Positions 46,510 to 52,862 of a DNA stretch of 64,000 nt are shown here, one piece after another (positions within the stretch are counted from its first letter, which is position 1; every line of letters begins with the position of its first letter). Origin of the DNA: Synoicihabitans lomoniglobus (GTDB lineage Bacteria; Verrucomicrobiota; Verrucomicrobiia; Opitutales; Opitutaceae); the NCBI RefSeq assembly GCF_029023725.1, contig NZ_CP119075.1:1421501-1485500 (forward strand), read 5' to 3'. The notes below the pieces were generated by a model that saw nothing but the letters and a program-made list of their open reading frames with translations, was not told where the DNA came from and made no database searches. Both the position numbers and the translations under genes were made by a program.

Positions 46510-46586
46510 TTTGCGACTTTTGCGCCTCTTTGCGGCCAATAGAATAATATTTACGTTTAGCGCTTCTTCGCGTCTTTGCGTTAAAA
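46510..46586. repeat. Right repeats of the GxxExxY unit (two tandem members)
   Basis: TTTGCGACTTTTGCGCCTC then TTTGCGGCCAATAG (46510-46543), and CGCTTCTTCGCGTCTTTGCG then TTAAAAAC (46558-46586). The first is the reverse complement of the left repeat at 46041 with few changes. Confidence 0.65.
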
Positions 46587-46606
46587 ACAAACCCCAAGAA
46601 ACCGGC

Positions 46607-47512
46607 CTAAAAATATCCTGCTTTTTTACGGTCTTCCATGGCGGTGTCGCTGCGTTTGTCGTCGGCGCGGGTGCCGCGTTCGGTTTGGCGGGCGGCGGCG
46701 ACTTCGGCGATGACGTCGTCCAAGCTTTCGGCCGGAGATTCGACGGCACCCGTGCAGGTGGCATCACCCACGGTGCGGAAACGAACCTGCCGTTTTTCAA
46801 CGGTCTCGCCGGGCTGCGGGCTGATGAAGTCGGTGACGGCGATGAGGGTGCCGCCGCGTCGGATCACCTCGCGTTCGTGGGTGAAGTAAATCGAGGGCAG
46901 GGGAATCTCCTCCTGCTTGATGTATTGCCACACATCCATCTCGGTCCAGTTGGAGAGGGGAAACACGCGGAAGTGTTCGCCCGGTCCCTTGCGACCATTG
47001 AAAAGATTCCAGAGCTCGGGGCGTTGGTTTTTGGGGTCCCATTGGCCGAACTCGTCGCGGTGGGAGAAGAAACGTTCCTTGGCGCGGGCCTTTTCCTCGT
47101 CGCGCCGGGCACCACCGAGGGCGCAGTCGAACTCATTTTCTTCGATAGCATCCAGCAGTGTGACGGTCTGCAACGCGTTGCGGGACGCGTTGGCTCCGGT
47201 TTCCTCTTGGGCGCGGCCCTCATCGATGGATTTTTGCACACTGGCGACGACGAGCTGCGCGCCGATGTCGGCGACGAACTTATCCCGATAGGTGATCGTT
47301 TCGGGGAAATTATGCCCCGTATCCACGTGCATGAGCGGGAACGGCATCCGCCCCGGCCAGAACGCCTTCTTGGCCAAATGAGCGACGACGATCGAGTCCT
47401 TGCCCCCGCTAAATAAAAGCACGGGCCGCTGAAACTGCGCCGCGGTCTCGCGGAGAATGAAGATCGCCTCGCTCTCGAGGTGTTGAAGGTGGTTTACGGA
47501 ATACGAAGACAT
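46607..47512 (-). CDS. cysD: Sulfate adenylyltransferase subunit 2
   Basis: A 301-residue PP-loop ATP pyrophosphatase that forms APS from sulfate and ATP with CysN. The PP-loop is LLFSGGKDSIVV near residue 32. DTGHNFPETITYRDKF, CALGGARRDEEKARAKERFFS and the C-terminal FRTVGDATCTGAVES are canonical. The start is MSSYSVNHLQHLESEAIF. A second copy of its first 26 codons lies 218 bases upstream (47632-47730). It heads the minus-strand sulfate-activation cluster. Confidence 0.94.
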   Translation of the reverse strand: MSSYSVNHLQHLESEAIFILRETAAQFQRPVLLFSGGKDSIVVAHLAKKAFWPGRMPFPLMHVDTGHNFPETITYRDKFVADIGAQLVVASVQKSIDEGRAQEETGANASRNALQTVTLLDAIEENEFDCALGGARRDEEKARAKERFFSHRDEFGQWDPKNQRPELWNLFNGRKGPGEHFRVFPLSNWTEMDVWQYIKQEEIPLPSIYFTHEREVIRRGGTLIAVTDFISPQPGETVEKRQVRFRTVGDATCTGAVESPAESLDDVIAEVAAARQTERGTRADDKRSDTAMEDRKKAGYF

Positions 47513-47631
47513 GCAGGAAAGCGGTAAAGTGTAAGCGGCCCGGCCGATGACGAAGCGCGGGAGCGCGGAGCTGGTGGAATTCGAAGAATTTTGCCCTGAA
47601 GTAAAGCGGAAGGGTGACGAGCGCGGGTGCC

Positions 47632-47730
47632 TCAGGGCGCGAGAGGAACAAACTGCGCCGCGGTCTCGCGGAGAATGAAGATCGCCTCGCTCTCGAGGTG
47701 TTGAAGGTGATTTACGGAATACGATGACAT
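47632..47730 (-). pseudogene. Remnant of a second cysD 5' end
   Basis: An ATG at 47730 starts the same 26 residues as cysD (MSSYSVNHLQHL onward to RETAAQF), then diverges into VPLAP and a TGA at 47632. Over about 83 bases only two differ from cysD, and both are synonymous (AAC/AAT and TCT/TCA). It is a truncated duplicate or a relic of a replaced operon. Confidence 0.8.
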
Positions 47731-47943
47731 GCAGAAAGTTGTGGCTTTGAGAGGGGAAGAGAGAAGGTTGGGAGGAATTTAGGAAATGGGAATGTCTCTG
47801 AAGCCGAGATTCGTGCCGAGATTGAGTGATCACATGATTGCCGTAAAATGCTCTGTCAAATTTTAAGTTAAGTAAAAGACCTAATTAAGTTATGATTAAT
47901 GAATGCAGAAGTAGAGGAAGCGGTCCGCGACCGCGTGATGATT

Positions 47944-48010
47944 TAGGGTGTTCGCTTGCGAATACCGCCGTCGGGGTGGAGCGCGGTTGTCGCGAGCAAT
48001 GCCCCTACCG
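47944..48010. repeat. TAGGGTGTTCGCTTG repeat, copy 1
   Basis: Head TAGGGTGTTCGCTTGCGAAT and tail TGTCGCGAGCAATGCCCCTA; head and tail are partly complementary. A hairpin-family repeat follows four bases later. Confidence 0.65.
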
Positions 48011-48013
48011 GTC

Positions 48014-48039
48014 GGAGGGACGACTTCCACGTCGTCCGC
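48014..48039 (+). repeat. GGAGGGAC hairpin repeat, GAC-stem type
   Basis: GGAGGGACGAC, loop TTCCAC, GTCGTCCGC, identical to the copy at 42743. Confidence 0.8.
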
Positions 48040-48091
48040 TTATGAAACGGGCGGAATCGCGTGGTGATATGGGATGTTTCCTCGCGAATAC

Positions 48092-48161
48092 TGTAGGGTG
48101 TTCGCTTGGGCATACCTCCCGACGGAATGGAAGACAGTCGTCGCGAGCAACGACCCTGCGG
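48092..48161. repeat. TAGGGTGTTCGCTTG repeat, copy 2
   Basis: Head TGTAGGGTGTTCGCTTGGGC and tail CGTCGCGAGCAACGACCCT, 148 bases after copy 1. Confidence 0.65.
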
Positions 48162-48282
48162 ACAAAGCAGCCACGATGGAACTCTCCGGATGACCTCTGC
48201 CCTTTTTCGTCTTTGTCGGCTGCAGCAACACCTTCCACGCAGCGAACCTTCCTACCTTCCGACGTTAACACCATTCACCACC

Positions 48283-48320
48283 TCTGCGCCCTTCCCGCGC
48301 CTTCGCGTCCTTGCGTTAAT
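48283..48320. repeat. CTTTGCGTTAA-type repeat spanning the methyltransferase stop
   Basis: TCTGCGCCCTTCCCGCGCC then TTCGCGTCCTTGCGTTAAT. The minus-strand TAA stop of the methyltransferase (48318-48316) is the repeat's own GCGTTAA end. Confidence 0.6.
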
Positions 48321-49107
48321 ACTCCGAATTCAAGCGACGCAGTCGCGCCCTCGCCATTTCGCAATAATCTGAATCGCGCTCGATCCCGACCCACTTGCGA
48401 CCGAGTCGTTGGCCCACGACACCGGTGGTGCCGCTGCCGAAAAACGGGTCCAGCACCCAATCGTCTTTCTTTGAGCTGCTGGAAATCAGCATTTCGATCA
48501 GCCGTTCAGGTTTCTGGCTTGGATGTCCCACCTTTTCACGACTACTTCCCTTCAAGCTGGGGACGCGGAGGAGGTTCGTGGCGAACTTCCCTGTTTCGAG
48601 GTGGGCGCGACGGGCGTCCATGTCTTTGTATCGTTTGTCTTTCAGGTAGCGATCGATGGTGCACTTATCGTAGGGAATGCGCACGGCGTCCTTGTTGAAA
48701 TACGGTTGGGCATCGGCGGATTTTTTGAGCACGAGGCAGATTTCGTAGGCGGGCGTGTAACTGTCGCGGCGGTCGTTGTAACCGACCACGCGATCCCAGA
48801 TCAGTTGGTCGTGAAACGCCCCCGAGCGGCAGAGCAGGGCAGTGACTTCAATCCAGCGATGTTCGCGTTGGCCGAGCTGACCAAACACGTAAATGAGCCC
48901 GTTCGGTCGGAGTTTTACCAACGCTGCTCGAAACCATGCCGCGGTCCACGCCAAGTAGGAATCCGCATCGAGATCTGTATCCCAGGCATGGTCGACCAAC
49001 ACATTGCCGTAGGGCGGATCGGCGATGATGAGCTGGAACGTGCCATCGGGCAGGGAGCGCAGCCCGTCGATGACGTCCGCCTGAATGATGCTATTCGGTT
49101 TCAGCAT
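48316..49107 (-). CDS. Orphan DNA (N4-cytosine/N6-adenine) methyltransferase
   Basis: A 263-residue beta-group amino methyltransferase: catalytic motif IV IADPPYGN (near residue 28) comes first and the AdoMet motif I DPFFGSGTTGVVGQRL (near 225) last. A HPSQKPERLIEMLISSSS segment precedes motif I. It keeps all catalytic residues. No restriction endonuclease or specificity gene is nearby, so it is an orphan; the recognition site cannot be read. The ATG at 49107 excludes a non-conserved extension through repeats. Its stop lies in a repeat. Confidence 0.88.
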   Translation of the reverse strand: MLKPNSIIQADVIDGLRSLPDGTFQLIIADPPYGNVLVDHAWDTDLDADSYLAWTAAWFRAALVKLRPNGLIYVFGQLGQREHRWIEVTALLCRSGAFHDQLIWDRVVGYNDRRDSYTPAYEICLVLKKSADAQPYFNKDAVRIPYDKCTIDRYLKDKRYKDMDARRAHLETGKFATNLLRVPSLKGSSREKVGHPSQKPERLIEMLISSSSKKDDWVLDPFFGSGTTGVVGQRLGRKWVGIERDSDYCEMARARLRRLNSEY

Positions 49108-49200
49108 GTCAGCTTTCCAGCAGCGGACGGTGAAAGTGGCCGCTCCATGATTCTTAAAACGGGGAAGGGGGGGCCGTTCTTTCAAAAAACGCCGAGCCCC

Positions 49201-49226
49201 GGCGGGACGACATTCACGTCGTCCGC
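49201..49226 (+). repeat. GGAGGGAC hairpin repeat, GAC-stem type
   Basis: GGACGAC, loop ATTCAC, GTCGTCC. The 5' flank is eroded to GGCG. Confidence 0.72.
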
Positions 49227-49254
49227 ATCGAGTGGGGCAGGTGGCGGAGTCGGA

Positions 49255-49380
49255 ATTTAAGGCAAAGCCGCTAAGGTCGCAAAGGACGCCAAGCCCCGGA
49301 GGAACGACTTCCACATCGTCCGCCTCCACCCAGGAACGCGTTAAATGGCCTCCGCGCTCTTCGCGTCTTGGCGTTAAAAT
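49255..49380. repeat. CGCAAAGG/CTTTGCG repeat pair with a hairpin repeat between
   Basis: The left member AATTTAAGGCAAAGCCGC and onward (49255-49293), a degenerate GGAGGAACGAC hairpin copy (49298-49323), then the right member CCGCGCTCTTCGCGTCTTGG ending in CGTTAAAA (49351-49380). Confidence 0.6.
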
Positions 49381-49399
49381 TCCGATTTCATCACCCCGT

Positions 49400-49464
49400 T
49401 TTTTAGCCTTTTTGCGGCAATGCCTCTCCGCGTCCTTTGTCCCTCTGCGCCCTTGCGTTGAACA
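49400..49464. repeat. Two adjacent CTTTGCG-type repeats (right type)
   Basis: TTTTTTAGCCTTTTTGCGGC (49400-49420) followed by CTCCGCGTCCTTTGTCCCTC and TGCGCCCTTGCGTTGAACAA. Confidence 0.55.
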
Positions 49465-49499
49465 ATCCCGCCTAATTCGCCCAACCGCAAAATTTCTGC

Positions 49500-49526
49500 A
49501 AGTTCAGTTCAAATTGAATTGAACTT
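49500..49526. promoter_or_regulatory. Candidate operator upstream of the GbsR/MarR gene
   Basis: A 27-bp inverted repeat with 13-bp arms (AAGTTCAGTTCAA against TTGAATTGAACTT) around one base, with one mismatch. It lies 28 bases before the GTG at 49555 and is AT-rich in a GC-rich region, as expected of an autoregulatory operator for the dimeric regulator downstream. Confidence 0.55.
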
Positions 49527-49554
49527 AGGCCCGACGTCTGCTCAGGGTCTTGTC

Positions 49555-50100
49555 GTGGTTCAGCCACCTCAATCTTCGATCGCCGAATTGGCTGCGTCTG
49601 CCGAAGAACCGGGACGTGACCCGGCGAAGCTGTCGAAATTCGAATCCGAGGTCGTCGCCGTGTTTGTCGACATGCTGCAAACCCTCGGGTTACCCAAGTC
49701 CTATGGGGAAATCTACGGCCTGCTTTACGCCACGGCTGAGCCGCTGGGTTTTGCGGAAATTCACGACCGCTTGGAGCTCAGTAAAGGCTCGATCAGCGGC
49801 GGTATCAAAGCGCTCAAGGAACTCGGAGCGATTCGAGCAGTGGGCAACACCACCGACCGCCGCGAGCTGTTCGAACCCGAAGTCGAGCTACGCAAACTCC
49901 TGCTCGCCTTCCTGGCCGAGCGATTGGAACCCCAGCTCAAGGCCAACATGGCTCGCATGGCCCAACTCGATAGCCTCCTGAAGACGAGCCCGCTCCAGTC
50001 CGGCCAACGCAACGCCCTGCAAGCGCGTCTGAGCAAACTCACCAAGTGGCGTCAAAAAGCCGCCGGCCTGCTGCCATGGATCAAGAAGTTTTTGGGGTAG
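49555..50100 (+). CDS. GbsR/MarR family transcriptional regulator
   Basis: A 181-residue winged-helix regulator. The wHTH region (about 52-110) includes EIYGLLYATAEPLGFAEIHD, LELSKGSISGGIKALKELGAI, and RRELFEP in the wing. The C-terminal helical part (about 115-180) probably dimerises. GbsR-type proteins are known repressors of osmolyte genes, but targets here are unknown. I use the GTG at 49555 instead of TTG at 49519, because the TTG lies inside the operator-like palindrome and the GTG has an AGGG upstream. Confidence 0.78.
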   Translation: MVQPPQSSIAELAASAEEPGRDPAKLSKFESEVVAVFVDMLQTLGLPKSYGEIYGLLYATAEPLGFAEIHDRLELSKGSISGGIKALKELGAIRAVGNTTDRRELFEPEVELRKLLLAFLAERLEPQLKANMARMAQLDSLLKTSPLQSGQRNALQARLSKLTKWRQKAAGLLPWIKKFLG

Positions 50101-50453
50101 CAGAAAGACGGTGTGCCGGTGGCGGAACAGCAATTTGTCACGGGTCAAAGAATGTCCCCGGCGAGCCAAAACACACAAAACACGACATAACCCCGTCGAC
50201 TATCCCCGGTTTCAGCTCTCCTTTCCCTACGGATACCCCCTTGGGAGCGCTGACCTCCCGGTCGGCCTCAGAAGAATCATGGTTCAGTCAGTCGAACCCC
50301 CGGACATTTAGCAGAAGCCAGCCCCGTGTAAATCCTTCGGACCACGCCATCTGGCTTCTAGCTTTTTACATCACACTTCTCTCTTCATAATTCTTACTTC
50401 ATACATCTTACCTCCGCCCGCCGTTCCCCCGACCGTTTTGTCAACAGTCAACA
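50101..50453. other. 353-bp gap before epsI
   Basis: No gene is seen. The distal part (about 50345-50420) is a C/T-rich run of CTTCT/TTAC words like the one before polX. I see no clear promoter or terminator. Confidence 0.5.
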
Positions 50454-51227
50454 ATGTCCTCTCCGGCTTTGCCGCAATTGTTCGAGCCGATCAGCCATGA
50501 GCCACGCATGAAAACCATCCATCCCCGATTAGGTCGTTGGCTGATTCTCCCTGCTGGAGTATTGCTGGCTGCTTTCGCCTTCCAGTGGATTCCGGTGAAG
50601 CGGGTCGAGAAGTTTCCCCCGGGCAAGCCCCTGGCGGAGTTACTTCCGCAGACATCTCCCGACTGGACGGTGGAGGACCGGCCGCTCGGTGACACCGAAA
50701 TGCTCGCCGACAAAATCGCGTCCCTCCTTCGCTACGATGACTATATTTTTAGGAGCTACCGTCGCGGAGACGTGGAGATCGCGGTCTATATTGGTTATTG
50801 GAAACCTGGTTCAGAAGATCCCCGCGAGGTAGGTCGCCACACGCCGGACGTGTGTTGGACCGGTGCCGGATGGACGTTGGAAGGGGGAGAGCAGGAGGCA
50901 GTCTTAACGACGCCAGAAATTAAAACTCAAACCGGGCAATTGCGTCGCTTTTCCATCGGCGGGGCGGAACAGCACGTCGTTTTCTGGCATCTGCATGGGG
51001 GCGTGACCTCCGGTTACGGCATGGGTGATCTGGGCAACTGGAAGAAACGCGCTCCCGTCCTGCTGGCCAACCTGCGAGCGAACAACTGGGGCTTTGCGGA
51101 AACCGAGCAATGTCTGATCCGGATCAGCTCGAACCGCCCGCTCGACGAGGTTGAACACCAAGCGTTGTTCGGTGACATCCTGCGAGCCACCAAAGTTCTC
51201 GGACTGGCGGGAGTGGCGGGAGGGTAG
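50454..51227 (+). CDS. Exosortase-associated EpsI family protein
   Basis: A 257-residue protein with a hydrophobic N-terminal segment (about residues 29-45, WLILPAGVLLAAFAFQW) and a periplasmic domain. It has the EpsI/exosortase C-terminal features WTVEDRPLGDTEMLA, YIGYWKPGSEDPREVGRH, TPDVCWTGAGW and WHLHGGVTSGYG. EpsI proteins accompany exosortases in exopolysaccharide export and PEP-CTERM sorting. No exosortase gene is in the window. An inner ATG at about 50508 is an alternative start. It precedes the polysaccharide cluster. Confidence 0.78.
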   Translation: MSSPALPQLFEPISHEPRMKTIHPRLGRWLILPAGVLLAAFAFQWIPVKRVEKFPPGKPLAELLPQTSPDWTVEDRPLGDTEMLADKIASLLRYDDYIFRSYRRGDVEIAVYIGYWKPGSEDPREVGRHTPDVCWTGAGWTLEGGEQEAVLTTPEIKTQTGQLRRFSIGGAEQHVVFWHLHGGVTSGYGMGDLGNWKKRAPVLLANLRANNWGFAETEQCLIRISSNRPLDEVEHQALFGDILRATKVLGLAGVAGG

Positions 51228-51338
51228 GGCGACCGCCCTCTTCGAAACCTAAGCGTAAAAAGCATAATTCTGCAGCCGGATTTAACCTCAGACTACTCTT
51301 ACCGCACAAAACAGAAAATTGTAGAACAACAAGCTCCT

Positions 51339-51458
51339 GACAGCCGACCGTCAGCCTGCGGTTTTATTTTTTTAACCACGGATTGCACAGATACGATCCG
51401 GATAGAAGGCAGTAGAGTTGGGATTGGTATCCTGTATTCCTCAGTGAAATCTGTGGTT
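51339..51458. repeat. ACCACGGATT unit 1, without a gene
   Basis: CGTCAGCCTGCGGTTTTA, then TTTAACCACGGATTGCACAG, ATACGATCCGGAT, and on the other side GTATCCTGTATTCC and GAAATCTGTGGTT. AACCACGGATTGCACAGAT and the closing AATCTGTGGTT are inverted with respect to each other. Confidence 0.75.
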
Positions 51459-51485
51459 CAAGACTCCGAGATTGGGTTCGTTGAG

Positions 51486-51545
51486 TATGGACCGTCAGCC
51501 TGCGGTTTTTTAACCACGGATTATACAGATACGATCCAGATGAAG
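51486..51545. repeat. ACCACGGATT unit 2, left half
   Basis: CCGTCAGCCTGCGGTTTTTT, TAACCACGGATTATACAGAT, ACGATCCAGATGAAGG. It ends 25 bases before the stop of the GxxExxY gene. Confidence 0.75.
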
Positions 51546-51570
51546 GCTGGGAAGTTGGGTATTCGGAGTA

Positions 51571-51918
51571 TTAGTTGGAGACCCGTTTTATGCCCAGCTG
51601 AGCGTGCTTGAAGTTAAGCAGCAGGGCTGTTCCTAGTCCGGTGATGTGGAGATAGCCAATCATCTGGGCGATGTGCGAATCGTTGAAATTTGATACCACT
51701 TTGGGGTCTACGACCACAGTATCTTCAACGATCAGATCTGGAATCAGGGAGCCAATGAGCTGGCCGTCGTAGAAAACATCGTGGGATTTCTGTTGCTGGC
51801 AGCGAAGTCCCTGTTTGCGGAGTTCAATTACGAGGGCTCGCTCATAGAGCTTTTCGTCAAGGCCGGGCTTGAGAGTGTTGAGGACAGCGTAGGCACTTCC
51901 GATGATTATTTCAGTCAA
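51571..51918 (-). CDS. GxxExxY protein, decayed copy with early stop
   Basis: 115 residues from a TTG start. The motif GLDEKLYERAL and core DLIVEDTVVVDPKVV are recognisable, but the ExK Glu is Asp here, and the N-terminus is cut. Immediately upstream in the same frame lies ATG TCC TCC AAC CCC TAA (51936-51919), so a full-length gene probably started at 51936 and acquired a stop at codon 6. It sits inside repeat unit 2. Confidence 0.75.
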   Translation of the reverse strand: MTEIIIGSAYAVLNTLKPGLDEKLYERALVIELRKQGLRCQQQKSHDVFYDGQLIGSLIPDLIVEDTVVVDPKVVSNFNDSHIAQMIGYLHITGLGTALLLNFKHAQLGIKRVSN

Positions 51919-51992
51919 TTAGGGGTTGGAGGACATGGGAAATTCCCTAACACTCAAAAGCTCAAATCCGAATCAGAAAAAGCAGGGGATTG

Positions 51993-52027
51993 GTATCCTG
52001 TATTTATCTGTGAAATCTGTGGTTACA
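51993..52027. repeat. ACCACGGATT unit 2, right half
   Basis: GGTATCCTGTATTTATCTGT then GAAATCTGTGGTTAC, the same ending as unit 1. Confidence 0.75.
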
Positions 52028-52047
52028 AATTCCGAAGATTGGGATTC

Positions 52048-52160
52048 CGTCAGCCTGTTTTTTTTAACCACGGATAACACAGATACGATCCGGATAAAGG
52101 CACTAGAATTTTGGGTTAGGAATCTGGTATTCATCTATGAAATTTGTTCCTCTATTGCCC
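52048..52160. repeat. ACCACGGATT unit 3, without a gene
   Basis: CCGTCAGCCTGTTTTTTTT, AACCACGGATAACACAGATA, CGATCCGGATAAAGG, then GGTATTCATCTATGAAATTT as a degraded right end. From here to 52318 I see nothing further. Confidence 0.7.
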
Positions 52161-52318
52161 GAGGGAAGCCCGCCATCGTCACCCCTGCAGGGCACACCGT
52201 TCCGGATGCACCATCTACGCGCGCCCGCGCTTCGTGTGGCCCAATCTGCATTTTATAATATAAATTAAATGAGGTCTATCCCAACTGCAGACACGCCTGC
52301 ATCTCTCTAAAATTCTGT

Positions 52319-52862
52319 ATGAAGAAACTACTTGTCACCGGATCCTCCGGCCTCATCGGCTCCGAAGTGTTCGTTCACTTCGCCTCCCTTGGCTGGGAAA
52401 TTCATGGGGTGGACAATAATCAGCGGGCCGTTTTCTTCGGGTCCCAAGGTGATACACGCTGGAACCAAGGCCGCCTTGCCGCGGCCCTTGGCAAGGCGTT
52501 TTGCCATCATGAACTCGATATCCGCGATCGCCAAGGCGTGCTGGACCTCCTCCGGGAGGTCAAACCCGCCGCCATTGTACACACGGCCGCCCAACCCTCG
52601 CACGACCGTGCCGCCGCCATCCCCTTCGACGATTTTGATACCCAATGCGGTCGGCACGCTGAACCTGCTCGAAGCCATCGTGCTCTTTCCTCTCAAAGTC
52701 GTCGGCGACATTCTCGCCAAGCTCTACCTTCTTGCCGCCGCGTATAGCCGTCGCAATCCGATCTTTGTGCTATCGGTCAATCAAATATTAAACTTATCAA
52801 ATCGTCTCCACCATCCCACGCACCTGAGACAAATACTGTTGGGGCGACAACCGCAGCCGTGA
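52319..52862 (+). pseudogene. NAD-dependent epimerase remnant (CDP-paratose-2-epimerase-like), frameshifted
   Basis: Frame 1 starts [20 protein letters not shown] and stays epimerase-like through [20 protein letters not shown] (about residue 108). The match then moves to another frame, [11 protein letters not shown] (from about 52647), before unrelated sequence [20 protein letters not shown]. So it has one frameshift plus a truncated, fused end. The catalytic Tyr-Lys region is missing. The second frame ends at 52862, overlapping the flippase GTG start. It marks the left border of the polysaccharide cluster. Confidence 0.75.

Larger units (their letters stand above)
47513..48315. other. 803-bp gap upstream of cysD
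   Basis: Holds the cysD 5' remnant (47632-47730), an AT-rich promoter-like segment at about 47860-47910 with repeated TTAAGTTA, two TAGGGTGTTCGCTTG repeats and one hairpin-family repeat. It holds no complete gene. Confidence 0.65.
49108..49499. other. Repeat-filled gap between methyltransferase and regulator
   Basis: Divergent gap holding two hairpin-family repeats and three CGCAAAGG/CTTTGCG-type repeats, listed below. It contains no supported gene. Confidence 0.65.
51228..51570. other. Repeat region between epsI and the second GxxExxY gene
   Basis: After 100 bases without visible features, this holds one complete gene-less ACCACGGATT unit (51339-51458) and the left half of the unit that contains the GxxExxY gene (51486-51545). 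Confidence 0.65.

Noticed and set aside
51339..52160. Possible CRISPR array
   Set aside because: The repeats are long inverted units with near-identical interiors, not short direct repeats with unique spacers, and no cas gene is present.
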